Assembly (NCBI RefSeq): GCF_900250075.1
Contig: NZ_LT977071.1
Coordinates: 2,623,901-2,687,900, forward strand
DNA length: 64,000 nt
Reading direction: 5' to 3'
Source: Cupriavidus taiwanensis
Lineage (GTDB): Bacteria; Pseudomonadota; Gammaproteobacteria; Burkholderiales; Burkholderiaceae
Of the stretch, positions 36,315 through 45,098 are shown one piece after another. How positions within the stretch are numbered: the first letter of the stretch is position 1; the number at the start of each line of letters is the position of its first letter. A program made the translations under genes and the position numbers. The notes under the pieces were generated by a model, which was given only the letters and a program-made list of their open reading frames with translations, was not told where the DNA came from and did not search any database.

Positions 36315-37196
36315 TCAGACCTGCTGCAGCATGCGCCGCAACAGTCCGGCACCATCGGGGCCCTTGTAGGCGCGTTGCCAGAGTGCCTCGACCATGTTTG
36401 TGTAAAGCGATACCGCTTCCGGCGCGGCCGTCACCGAGGCGATGCCCGCCGAAATATTGGGAAATTCGCCGAAGCGGAACGGACTGATGGCCACATAAGA
36501 GCCGGTCGGCCGCTCGAAGATCTGGAACGTGGCATTCGGCATGCTCTCGTTAACGATGCCGATCCGCATTCCCGCATGCTGCTGTTCCAACAACACCGCG
36601 ATGCGCTCCACTTCCGCGCGCGCCGCCAGCGATCGCTCCATGCGCGTCGCGGGGGGCAGGTCCATCCGGCCGACCAGCCCGAAATGGACAAAGCGTTCAA
36701 GCTCGCGCAGCCCGATCAGGCTCAGGATCGGCGCCGGGTGCGAGGCATACGATTCCTTGCGCTCGCGCAGCAAGGCCATGACGGCCTGGATGCGGCCGTC
36801 GTCGTTGTCGCCGCTCTCCCTGAGCATCTGCTCGAGATAGCGGTCATAGTCCGGCGAGGTCAGCAGGAACGAAATCGGCTCGAAGTGCGCAAGGATCCGG
36901 GTGGCGCCCTGCTCGAGCTGGCGCATGCGTTCGATGTAGGCGATGGCTGACGGGTAGTATTCCGTGCCCGCGCCGAGCAGCGATTCCAGCGAGGTATCGA
37001 GGATGCCGGCCAGGCGCTCGAGCGTCTCGATCTTGACGATCTCGCCCTTCTCCATGCGATAGACCGCTGCGCGGGAAATCCCAAGCACCTCGGCAATCTG
37101 CTCGGCCCGCAGTTGCGCGCCCAGCCGGTAGGCACGCAGCCGCGCGCCCAGTGCCTCGAAATCGATCCCGCCGGTACCGGTGGCGCGACGTTCCAT
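36315..37196 (-). CDS. XRE-family regulator, divergent from the orotate genes
   Basis: 293-residue regulator with an N-terminal Cro/C1-type helix-turn-helix (about 15-70: LRAYRLGAQLRAEQIAEVLGISRAAVYRMEKGEI). A long C-terminal domain of unknown type follows, probably a ligand sensor (for example GMRIGIVNESMPNATFQIF and RPTGSYVAISPFRFGEFP). The ATG at 37196 follows GAGACAG. It is transcribed away from the MFS-pyrKD-hydrolase-pyrC-aspA-pyrE-malic enzyme run, so it is the likely local regulator. Orotate or dihydroorotate as effector is inference. Confidence 0.88.
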   Translation of the reverse strand: MERRATGTGGIDFEALGARLRAYRLGAQLRAEQIAEVLGISRAAVYRMEKGEIVKIETLERLAGILDTSLESLLGAGTEYYPSAIAYIERMRQLEQGATRILAHFEPISFLLTSPDYDRYLEQMLRESGDNDDGRIQAVMALLRERKESYASHPAPILSLIGLRELERFVHFGLVGRMDLPPATRMERSLAARAEVERIAVLLEQQHAGMRIGIVNESMPNATFQIFERPTGSYVAISPFRFGEFPNISAGIASVTAAPEAVSLYTNMVEALWQRAYKGPDGAGLLRRMLQQV

Positions 37197-37401
37197 GTCT
37201 GTCTCAATAATTAGATTGATGTCACTATAGCATGGTGCCGGCGCGGCGCACATCCCGTCGCCACAGCGGGTAGGGATAAACCCGGAAACACCAGAATAAC
37301 GCTTGCCATGCCGCGGAAGGCCGCATAGTCTAAAAAAATAGATTTTCATTGATGCCACGCAGTTCCTTTGGGCCATAGGTCACGAGGGAAGCGATGCAGT
37401 G

Positions 37402-37429
37402 ATTTTTAAGACCTATTCAGTCTAAAAAT
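37402..37429 (+). promoter_or_regulatory. Imperfect inverted repeat before the orotate operon
   Basis: ATTTTTAAGAC (37402-37412) and GTCTAAAAAT (37420-37429) form an inverted repeat with one extra base in the left arm, ending ten bases before the MFS start codon. GTCTAAAAA also stands at 37328-37336. These AT-rich half sites stand out in GC-rich DNA and are candidates for XRE regulator binding. Confidence 0.5.
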
Positions 37430-37438
37430 GGAGACAGC

Positions 37439-38677
37439 ATGACAAGCCAGCCCCTCACCCAACCGGTCGCCGCGACGGAGGCGCCGACATCGCCGTACGC
37501 GTGGAAAGCCCTGGCCGGCTCCGCCATCGGCTACGCCATGGACGGGTTCGACCTTCTGATCCTGGGCTTCATGCTGCCGGCGATCAGTGCCTCGCTTCTG
37601 CTGACCACCGGCCAGTCCGGTGCGCTGGTCACGTGGACGCTGGTCGGGGCCGTGGCCGGCGGAATCATTTTTGGTGCGTTGAGCGACCGCTATGGCCGCG
37701 TCAGGGTGCTGACGTGGACCATCGTCTTGTTTGCGGTATTTACGGGCATGTGTGCCCTGGCCCAGGGCTTCTGGGACCTGCTGGTCTACCGGACCATTGC
37801 CGGCATCGGGCTCGGCGGCGAGTTCGGCATCGGCATGGCGCTGGCCGCCGAGGCGTGGCCGGCGAGCAAGCGCGCGCGCGTGTCGTCCTATGTCGCGCTG
37901 GGCTGGCAATCGGGTGTGCTGATGGCGGCGTTGCTGACGCCGTTGCTGCTGCCGCTGGTGGGTTGGCGCGGCATGTTCGTGATAGGCGTGCTGCCGGCGC
38001 TGGTGGCATGGTTCATCCGCAACCGGCTGCATGAGCCCGAAGTGTTCGTGCGCAGCGCACGCACGGAGAAGAAGCCCAATGCATTCAGGCTGCTGGTCGC
38101 GGATGGCAAGACCGCTCGCACCAGCCTGGGCATCGTGATCCTGTGCTCGGTCCAGAACTTCGGCTACTACGGCATCATGATCTGGCTGCCCACCTACCTG
38201 TCCAAGGCGCTGGGCTTTTCGCTGACCAAGTCGGCCTTGTGGACCTCGGTGACCATCGTCGGCATGATGATCGGCGTCTATGTCTTTGGCCACCTGGCCG
38301 ACCGCATCGGCCGCAAGCCGACCTTCCTGATCTTCCAGGCTGGCGCGGTGGCAATGGTGCTGGCCTATGCCAGGCTGTCCGATCCCATGACCATGCTGTG
38401 GGCCGGCGCCGTCATGGGCATGTTCGTCAACGGCATGATCGGCGGCTATGGCGCGCTGATTTCCGAAGCGTACCCGACCGCGGCACGGGCCACCGCACAG
38501 AACGTGCTGTTCAACATCGGGCGCGCCGTCGGCGGGCTGGGGCCCATCGTAGTCGGCGCCATCGCCGCGGCGTATTCGTTCCAGCTGGCGATCGCACTGC
38601 TCGCGAGCATCTACGTGATCGACATGATCGCCACCGTCTTCCTGATCCCCGAACTGAAGGGCGTGGAACTGGAATAA
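37439..38677 (+). CDS. MFS transporter, probable orotate/organic acid uptake
   Basis: Twelve-helix AAHS-type symporter of 412 residues. The start of helix 1 GSAIGYAMDGFDLLILGFML carries the family's acidic DGFD motif. The helix 2-3 loop is ALSDRYGRVRV, and the second-half loop HLADRIGRKPTF. GAGACAG precedes the ATG. As first gene of the orotate cluster it probably imports orotate or a close relative by proton symport; the substrate is inferred from context. Confidence 0.88.
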   Translation: MTSQPLTQPVAATEAPTSPYAWKALAGSAIGYAMDGFDLLILGFMLPAISASLLLTTGQSGALVTWTLVGAVAGGIIFGALSDRYGRVRVLTWTIVLFAVFTGMCALAQGFWDLLVYRTIAGIGLGGEFGIGMALAAEAWPASKRARVSSYVALGWQSGVLMAALLTPLLLPLVGWRGMFVIGVLPALVAWFIRNRLHEPEVFVRSARTEKKPNAFRLLVADGKTARTSLGIVILCSVQNFGYYGIMIWLPTYLSKALGFSLTKSALWTSVTIVGMMIGVYVFGHLADRIGRKPTFLIFQAGAVAMVLAYARLSDPMTMLWAGAVMGMFVNGMIGGYGALISEAYPTAARATAQNVLFNIGRAVGGLGPIVVGAIAAAYSFQLAIALLASIYVIDMIATVFLIPELKGVELE

Positions 38678-38748
38678 CGCCGGAACCACGCACCAGCCAT
38701 TGCTCCGCTGCGCCGCCCGGCGCAGCGCCATCCTCAGGAGTTACCAAC

Positions 38749-39597
38749 ATGTGTGCCACCGTGTGTAGCGCGGATTCCGCGGCTACCGTAGCCTCCTATC
38801 GCTGTCGAATCGTTGAACATGCCTGGGTCAACCAGCGCTACAAGTACATCCGGCTCGAATCGGAGGCCCCGCTCGCGGCGATGACCCGGCCGGGACAGTT
38901 CTATCAGCTCAGCTGTCCCGCCACCGCCGAAGCCCAGCCCTTCCTGCTTCGGCCGATGAGCGTCTATGGCGCCGGCCCGGAAAGCGGGCGCATCGAGTTC
39001 CTCTACAACGTCACCGGCATTGGCACGCGCGCGATGGCCACGCTCCCGGTCGACGGCCATCTGGACATCGTCGGCCCGCTCGGCAACACGTTCACGTTCG
39101 AGCCCTCGTTCCGGCGCATTCTGGTGGTCGCGCGCGGCGTCGGGCTGGCGACCATGGCGCCGCTGATCCGCCAGGCTGCCGACGCCGGCACCGCCATCAC
39201 CGCGATCATGTCGGCACGCAGCCCGGCCGACCTGATGGAAAAAGAGTTCCTGCGCGGCGCCAGCGCCGAGGTGCACGCCGTGTTCGATGCTGACGGCACC
39301 TCCTCGGTCGAGACGGTCGAGGCCCTGGCCCGCCGCCTGATCGACACGCAACGTCCCGATGCGGTCTACACCTGCGGCTCGCACCGCCTGCTGATGCTGC
39401 TCCAGCGGGTACTGGAGGATCACCCTGGCGTCCAGGGCGAGGTCGCGATGGAGCAGCGCATGGCCTGCGGCATGGGCGTGTGCCTGTCGTGCGTGCGGCT
39501 GTTCGATTGCGATGGCGACAAGCAGTTCCTGCGCGTCTGCCGCGAAGGTCCCGTTTTCAAGATTCGCGAAGTGGTGGGGGAGGTGGAATTTGGCTAA
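38749..39597 (+). CDS. pyrK: Dihydroorotate dehydrogenase electron-transfer subunit (PyrK)
   Basis: 282-residue FAD and 2Fe-2S protein that connects NAD(H) with the FMN subunit of class 1B dihydroorotate dehydrogenase. The FAD site is RPMS (68-71). The NAD domain has ILVVARGVGLATM near 125-136. The cluster ligands are Cys 240, 245, 248 and 264 in the pattern CGMGVCLSC plus CREGPVF. The ATG at 38749 follows CAGGAG. It overlaps the pyrD gene by 8 bases. In this context the complex should run in the direction orotate plus NADH to dihydroorotate. Confidence 0.93.
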   Translation: MCATVCSADSAATVASYRCRIVEHAWVNQRYKYIRLESEAPLAAMTRPGQFYQLSCPATAEAQPFLLRPMSVYGAGPESGRIEFLYNVTGIGTRAMATLPVDGHLDIVGPLGNTFTFEPSFRRILVVARGVGLATMAPLIRQAADAGTAITAIMSARSPADLMEKEFLRGASAEVHAVFDADGTSSVETVEALARRLIDTQRPDAVYTCGSHRLLMLLQRVLEDHPGVQGEVAMEQRMACGMGVCLSCVRLFDCDGDKQFLRVCREGPVFKIREVVGEVEFG

Positions 39598-40540
39598 TCT
39601 GACTGTACGGGTTGGCGACCTGACGTTGCGCAACCCCGTGATGCCCGCATCCGGCTGCTTCGCCATCGAGTACCGCGAGGCGATGGATCTCAACCGGCTG
39701 GGCGCGCTGGTCATCAAGAGCGTCTCGCCCAGGTCGCGCGCGGGCAACCCCACCCCGCGCGTGGCGGAAACCTTCAGCGGGATGCTGAATTCGATCGGCA
39801 TTCCCAGCAAGGGACTCGACTACTACCGCCAGGAAGTCCTGCCCGCCTATACGCAATACGACACGCCCGTCGTCGTGTCGATTTCCGCCGATACGGCCGA
39901 AGAGTTCGGCGCCGCCTGCGAAGAGATGTCGTTGCCGGAAGTCGCCGTGATCGAGGCCAATATCTCATGCCCCAACCTGGAAGCCGACGGCATGGCCTTT
40001 GCCATGTTGCCCGAGACCACCTACAAGGCCGTCTCCGCGATTCGCCGCCGCACCCGGCATCCGTTCTGGGTCAAGCTGACGCCTAACGCGGGCAATATCG
40101 CCGCGGTCGCGCGCGCGGCCGAGGAAGCCGGTGCCGATGCGATCGTGATGGGCAACACCGTGCTCGGCATGGCGATCGATATCCGCACGCGCAAGCCCAA
40201 GCTTGGCAATGTCATGGGCGGCCTGTCCGGGCCGGCGATCAAGCCGATTGCCCTGCGGCTGGTGCACCAGTGCTATCGCGCCGTGCGCATCCCCATCATC
40301 GGCTGCGGCGGCATCCAGAGCGCCGAGGACGCGATCGAGTTCATGCTGGCGGGGGCGTCGGCGATCCAGGTCGGCACGGCCTCGTTCCGGGATCCCGGCA
40401 TCATGCAGAAGATCATCGACGGGCTCGATGCGTATTGCGAGCAAGCCGGCATCGCCTCGATCCGCGACCTGACCGGGCAGGTGATCCTCGACCGCCAACT
40501 CAGCGACCGCTGGCTGCGCTTCGCGCAGCAGTCGGGCTGA
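39590..40540 (+). CDS. pyrD: Dihydroorotate dehydrogenase catalytic subunit, class 1B
   Basis: 316-residue FMN barrel. NISCPN (124-129) contains Cys 127, the catalytic base of class 1 enzymes, whereas the membrane-bound class 2 enzymes of proteobacterial biosynthesis use Ser. VIKSVSPRSRAGNPTPR binds FMN, and CGGIQSAEDAIEFMLAGASAIQVGTA forms the phosphate site. The start is TTG at 39590 behind GGAGGTG, overlapping pyrK. With PyrK it forms the NAD-linked heterotetramer; a class 1B enzyme is the degradative one in Clostridium oroticum. Confidence 0.93.
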   Translation: MANLTVRVGDLTLRNPVMPASGCFAIEYREAMDLNRLGALVIKSVSPRSRAGNPTPRVAETFSGMLNSIGIPSKGLDYYRQEVLPAYTQYDTPVVVSISADTAEEFGAACEEMSLPEVAVIEANISCPNLEADGMAFAMLPETTYKAVSAIRRRTRHPFWVKLTPNAGNIAAVARAAEEAGADAIVMGNTVLGMAIDIRTRKPKLGNVMGGLSGPAIKPIALRLVHQCYRAVRIPIIGCGGIQSAEDAIEFMLAGASAIQVGTASFRDPGIMQKIIDGLDAYCEQAGIASIRDLTGQVILDRQLSDRWLRFAQQSG

Positions 40541-40550
40541 GCAACCGGAC

Positions 40551-41828
40551 ATGTCCATGGATATCCTGGAACTCAAGCCGCTGGCGGAACAATTGTTCGC
40601 CGACATCGGCGCGCTGACGTTCGACGGCGTCGGCATTACCCGCGACAGCTATGGCGCCGGCGAATCGGCCGCGGCCGACTACCTGCGGCGCTTTGCCGGG
40701 CAGCACGGGCTGGACGTACGGAGCGATCGCGCGGCCAACCTCGTGTTCGCCCTGCCCGATGAAGACCCTCGTGCACCGGCCGCGTGGGTCGGCTCGCATG
40801 TCGACTCTGTGCCGCAAGGCGGCAACTTCGACGGCCTCGCGGGGATCGTCGCCGGCCTGCTGTGCCTGATCGCACGCAAGGCGCAAGGCGGGTCCGGCGC
40901 CGCACCGCTGCGCGTGATCGCCTTCCGGGGCGAGGAAAGCGCGTGGTTCGGCAAGGCCTATATGGGATCGGGCGCCGCGCTGGGCAAGCTTGGCGCGGAC
41001 GACCTGGCGCTGAAGCACCGCAGTTCGGGCCAGACACTTGCCGATTGCATGGCCGCGGTCGGTGCCGACGTCGAGGCCATTGCGGCACAACAGCCCTTGT
41101 TTGACCGTGCGGCAGCCGCGGCATACCTGGAACTGCATATTGAACAGGGCCCGGTAATGGTGGCCCGCAAGCTGCCGCTGGCGGTGGTGCCCGGAATTCG
41201 CGGGAACATCCGGCACAACCGCATTACCTGCCTCGGCGAACCCGGCCATTCCGGCGCGGTGCCGCGCTGGCTGCGCAAGGATGCGATGTTCGCCGTGGCC
41301 GAGCTGATCACGCGGCTCGACGAACACTGGAAGGTGCTGCTCGAGCGCGGCATGGACCTGGTAGTGACCACGGGTGTGGTGTCCACCGACGCCGCGGAAC
41401 ATTCCATTTCACGGATTCCGGGCAAGGTCGAATTCAGCTTCGAGGTTCGCAGCAAGAGCGTGGACACGCTGGAAGGCTTCTACCAGTTGCTGCGCACGGA
41501 GTGCAAGGCCATCAGCCGCGACCGCAGCGTGCATTTCGAATTCGACCGCCGTGTCGAATCGGCCCCGGCGACGATGGACCCGGCGCTGTCTGGCCTGCTG
41601 CGCGACGCGTGCGCCGGCGCAGGGCTGCCGACTGAAATGGTGCCGAGCGGCGCCGGACACGACGCCGCGCTGTTTGCCAATGCCGGCATCCCCACCGCCA
41701 TGCTCTTTGTGCGCAACGAGCACGGCTCGCACAACCCCGACGAAGCGATGGACCTGGACGATTTCATGCTCGGCACCCAAGTCATGTATCGGGCACTCGA
41801 AAGCATCCGCGCCGGGAGGCAGCCATGA
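40551..41828 (+). CDS. M20 N-carbamoyl-amino-acid hydrolase (probable N-carbamoyl-L-aspartate hydrolase)
   Basis: 425-residue dinuclear metal amidohydrolase of the hydantoinase/carbamoylase (M20C) group. Metal ligands are His 83 (GSHVDSV), Asp 94 (GNFDG), Glu 128-129 (RGEES), His 196 (LELHIEQGP) and the C-terminal His in HGSHNPDE. Family members cleave N-carbamoyl amino acids, beta-ureidopropionate or allantoate to an amine, CO2 and ammonia. Between dihydroorotate dehydrogenase and dihydroorotase genes the substrate is most likely N-carbamoyl-L-aspartate. The stop overlaps pyrC by 4 bases. Confidence 0.88.
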   Translation: MSMDILELKPLAEQLFADIGALTFDGVGITRDSYGAGESAAADYLRRFAGQHGLDVRSDRAANLVFALPDEDPRAPAAWVGSHVDSVPQGGNFDGLAGIVAGLLCLIARKAQGGSGAAPLRVIAFRGEESAWFGKAYMGSGAALGKLGADDLALKHRSSGQTLADCMAAVGADVEAIAAQQPLFDRAAAAAYLELHIEQGPVMVARKLPLAVVPGIRGNIRHNRITCLGEPGHSGAVPRWLRKDAMFAVAELITRLDEHWKVLLERGMDLVVTTGVVSTDAAEHSISRIPGKVEFSFEVRSKSVDTLEGFYQLLRTECKAISRDRSVHFEFDRRVESAPATMDPALSGLLRDACAGAGLPTEMVPSGAGHDAALFANAGIPTAMLFVRNEHGSHNPDEAMDLDDFMLGTQVMYRALESIRAGRQP

Positions 41829-42868
41829 CTGTGCAGACCCTGACCGTCCGCCGTCCGGACGACTGGCACCTGCACCTGCGCGACGGCGACCTGCTGCGCG
41901 CGGTGCTGCCGGCGTCCGCCGGCCAGTTCGGCCGCGCCGTGGTGATGCCCAACCTGAAACCGCCGGTTACCACGGCGCAGGCGGCCATCGCCTATCGTGA
42001 ACGTATCGTTGGCGCATTGCCGCCGGGATCCGCCTTCACCCCGCTGATGACCTGCTACCTGTGCGACACCACTGCTGCGGCGGAGATCCGCGACGGGTTC
42101 GACGCCGGTGCCTTTGCCGCCGCAAAGCTGTATCCCGCCGGCGCCACCACCCATTCCGAGTACGGCGTGACGTCGATCGACCGTATTGCGGGCGTGCTGG
42201 CGGTCATGCAGGACATCGGCATGCCGCTGCTGATCCATGGCGAAAGCACCGATCCGGCGGTCGATGTCTTCGATCGGGAAGCAGCGTTCCTGCAGGCCAC
42301 GCTGCGGCCCCTGCTGGCCCGCTATCCGCGCCTGAAGGTGGTGCTGGAACACATTACCACCGCCGAGGCGGCCGACTTCGTCCTGCGCGACGCCAGCGGC
42401 AGGCTGGCCGCCACCATCACGCCGCAGCACCTGATGTTCAACCGCAACGCCATGTTCGCGGGCGGCATCCGGCCGCACTACTACTGCCTGCCGGTATTGA
42501 AGCGCGAGCGACACCGGCTGGCGCTGCGCCGTGCCGCGACCTCGGGCTCGCCGGCATTCTTTCTCGGCACCGACTCGGCGCCGCACGATATCGAAGTCAA
42601 GCAATCCGCATGCGGTTGCGCGGGGATCTTCAGCGCGCCGGTCGCCTTGCAGGCCTACCTGACCGTGTTCGAGGAGGAGCATGCCCTGGATCGCTTCGAG
42701 GCCTTCGCCAGCGACAACGGCGCGCGCTTCTACGGCATGCCGCCGAACCAGGACACGATCACGTTCCACCGCAGCCCCATGCACGTGCCGCAGCACGTCG
42801 AATTGCCGGACGGCCGGCGCATCCGCCAGTTCCTCGCCGGCGAGACGCTGCCATGGATGCTGGCCTAG
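41825..42868 (+). CDS. pyrC: Dihydroorotase (class II, PyrC)
   Basis: 347-residue zinc amidohydrolase, the length of E. coli PyrC. WHLHLRDG (14-21) holds the first two zinc His. Lys 101 in AAKLYPAGATTHSEYGV is the carboxylated bridging lysine. HGE and VLEHITT supply further ligands, and FLGTDSAPHD the catalytic Asp. It interconverts dihydroorotate and N-carbamoyl-aspartate; in this operon the hydrolytic direction is expected. Confidence 0.93.
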   Translation: MTVQTLTVRRPDDWHLHLRDGDLLRAVLPASAGQFGRAVVMPNLKPPVTTAQAAIAYRERIVGALPPGSAFTPLMTCYLCDTTAAAEIRDGFDAGAFAAAKLYPAGATTHSEYGVTSIDRIAGVLAVMQDIGMPLLIHGESTDPAVDVFDREAAFLQATLRPLLARYPRLKVVLEHITTAEAADFVLRDASGRLAATITPQHLMFNRNAMFAGGIRPHYYCLPVLKRERHRLALRRAATSGSPAFFLGTDSAPHDIEVKQSACGCAGIFSAPVALQAYLTVFEEEHALDRFEAFASDNGARFYGMPPNQDTITFHRSPMHVPQHVELPDGRRIRQFLAGETLPWMLA

Positions 42869-42899
42869 CCCACGCCAACCCTAATCGGATCCCATCACC

Positions 42900-44321
42900 A
42901 TGACCAATACCTATCGCACCGAAGCCGACCTGCTTGGCGAACGGCAGGTGCCGGCCGACGCCTACTACGGCGTCCACACGCTGCGGGCCTGGGAGAACTT
43001 CCAGATCAGCGGCACGCCCATCTCGTCGTGGCCGGAGCTGATCATCGCGCTCGCCTCGGTCAAGCAGGCCGCGGCCGAGGCCAATGCCGAACTTGGCCTG
43101 CTGCCCGCAAACCTGCGCGACGCCATCCTGGCCGCCTGCCACGACGTGCGCGAGGGCATGCTGCACGACCAGTTCATTGTCGACACGATCCAGGGCGGAG
43201 CCGGCACGTCGACGAACATGAATGCCAACGAGGTCATCTGCAACCGGGCGCTCGAGCACATGGGGCACGGCAGGGGCGAATACCGTTTCCTGCATCCCAA
43301 CGAGCACGTCAACATGGCGCAGAGCACCAATGACGTTTATCCGACGGCATTGCGCATTGCCACGTACTTTGCCATCGAGCACCTGCTCGAAGCGATGGAA
43401 GTCCTGCGCGCGGCGTTCGAACGCAAGTCGAACGAATTCTCCGGCCTGCTCAAGCTCGGCCGCACCCAGTTGCAGGATGCGGTGCCGATGACGCTGGGGC
43501 AGGAGTTCTCGACCTACGCGGTCATGCTCGAAGAAGACATGGCGCGCCTGCGCGAAACCGCCCTGCTGATCCGCGAGATCAACCTGGGCGCCACCGCGAT
43601 CGGCACCGGCATCACCGCGCACCCCGACTACGCGCCGAAGGCCTTGGCCGCGCTGCGCCGCATCACCGGCATCGACCTGTGCCTCGCGCCCAACCTGGTG
43701 GAAGCCACGCAGGATTGCGGTGCCTTCGTGCAGATCTCGGGCGTGCTCAAGCGCATCGCCGTCAAGCTGTCCAAGACCTGCAACGACCTGCGGCTGCTGT
43801 CCAGCGGGCCGCGCGCCGGCTTTGGCGAGATCAACCTCCCGCCGATGCAGGCGGGCTCGTCGATCATGCCGGGCAAGGTCAACCCCGTCATTCCGGAGGT
43901 GGTCAACCAGATCGCCTTCGAAGTGTTCGGCAACGACACCACCATCACCTTTGCCGCCGAGGCCGGCCAGTTGCAGCTCAACGCCTTCGAACCGGTGATT
44001 GCCGCCAGCCTGCTCCGCAGTTTCCGCCACCTGACCAACGGCTGCCTGACGCTGGCGCACAAGTGCGTCGACGGCATTACCGCCAACCCCGAACGCCTGC
44101 GCGAGACCATCGAGCGCTCGATCGCGCTGGTCACGGCGCTCAATCCCGTGATCGGCTACAAGAACGCGACCTCGGTCGCCGCCGAGGCCCATGCCAGGGG
44201 CACCACCATCCGCGAAGTGGTGCTGGCACGCGGCCTGATGTCCGCCGAGGCGCTCGACGAGGCCTTGCGCCCCGAAACCCTGATCCGGCCGCGTGCCGAC
44301 AAGCTCGGCGGCAAGCCATGA
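42900..44321 (+). CDS. aspA: Aspartate ammonia-lyase
   Basis: 473-residue member of the fumarase/aspartase superfamily, converting L-aspartate to fumarate and ammonia. The signature GSSIMPGKVNPVIPEV carries the catalytic Ser loop. The N-terminus TEADLLGERQVPADAYYGVHTLRA and AQSTNDVYPTALR follow the aspartase pattern rather than class II fumarase. It lies 31 bases after pyrC, and its stop overlaps the next gene's ATG. It should funnel aspartate from carbamoyl-aspartate into the TCA cycle. Confidence 0.92.
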   Translation: MTNTYRTEADLLGERQVPADAYYGVHTLRAWENFQISGTPISSWPELIIALASVKQAAAEANAELGLLPANLRDAILAACHDVREGMLHDQFIVDTIQGGAGTSTNMNANEVICNRALEHMGHGRGEYRFLHPNEHVNMAQSTNDVYPTALRIATYFAIEHLLEAMEVLRAAFERKSNEFSGLLKLGRTQLQDAVPMTLGQEFSTYAVMLEEDMARLRETALLIREINLGATAIGTGITAHPDYAPKALAALRRITGIDLCLAPNLVEATQDCGAFVQISGVLKRIAVKLSKTCNDLRLLSSGPRAGFGEINLPPMQAGSSIMPGKVNPVIPEVVNQIAFEVFGNDTTITFAAEAGQLQLNAFEPVIAASLLRSFRHLTNGCLTLAHKCVDGITANPERLRETIERSIALVTALNPVIGYKNATSVAAEAHARGTTIREVVLARGLMSAEALDEALRPETLIRPRADKLGGKP

Positions 44322-45013
44322 ACGAGAGCGTCCTCATGCCCCAACATCGAACCATGCTGACGCTGCAGGGGTCCGTCGGCCGCGCGCTGGTCGAGGCCGG
44401 CTGCGTCCGCTTTCGCGGCGACGAACCTTTTCGCCTGCCCTCGGGGTGGGCCAGCCCGGTCTATATCGATTGCCGCCGGCTGATCTCCTACCCGGCACTG
44501 CGCCGCGCGCTGGTGCAGCGCGGGGTGCAGCTGCTGCGCGAGCGCGGCCGCCTGGACGGCATCGACGTGGTCGCCGGCGCGGAATCCGGCGGCATCGCGT
44601 ACGCCGCATGGGTGGCCGAGCTGCTCGACGTGCCGATGGTCTACGTGCGCAAGGAAGCGCGCGGCATCGGGCCCAGCGCGCAGATCGTCGGCGAGATCCG
44701 AACGGGCGAGCGCGTGCTGCTGGTCGACGACATGATGGCAGCGGGACGGTCCAAGGCCGTCTTCTGCGCCGCACTGTCTGAGGCCGGCGCCGTGGTGCGG
44801 GACCTGCTGGTCCTGTTCGACTACGGCACCTTCCCGACGCAAGCGGTCCTGTCGCGCTGGCAGCCAGCCGTCCATGCGCTGGCGACATGGCGCGAGGTCC
44901 TCGACGCACTAAGCGGGTGCGGGGACGTCGCCGACACCGACCTGGCCGGATTGCGGGCCTTCCTGGCCGATCCGCCAGGCTGGTCCGGCAGGCACGGCGG
45001 CATCGCCGCGTAG
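44318..45013 (+). CDS. pyrE: Orotate phosphoribosyltransferase-like protein
   Basis: 231-residue type I phosphoribosyltransferase that would make OMP from orotate and PRPP. FRLPSGWASPVYIDCRRLISYP matches the OPRT N-terminal region. VAGAESGGIAYAAWVAELLDVPMVYVRKEARGIG gives the catalytic loop, and VLLVDDMMAAGRSK is the PRPP-binding motif (usually DDVxTTGGS, so slightly divergent). The ATG overlaps the aspA stop. In a degradative operon it may salvage part of the imported orotate into UMP synthesis. Confidence 0.87.
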   Translation: MNESVLMPQHRTMLTLQGSVGRALVEAGCVRFRGDEPFRLPSGWASPVYIDCRRLISYPALRRALVQRGVQLLRERGRLDGIDVVAGAESGGIAYAAWVAELLDVPMVYVRKEARGIGPSAQIVGEIRTGERVLLVDDMMAAGRSKAVFCAALSEAGAVVRDLLVLFDYGTFPTQAVLSRWQPAVHALATWREVLDALSGCGDVADTDLAGLRAFLADPPGWSGRHGGIAA

Positions 45014-45098
45014 CCCTCAACAACGGATTGTGTGCCGGCCGCTCGCCCGTCATCACGGGCGGTGGCCCCCTTTTGCCCAAAATTTCCCCGAACCCACC

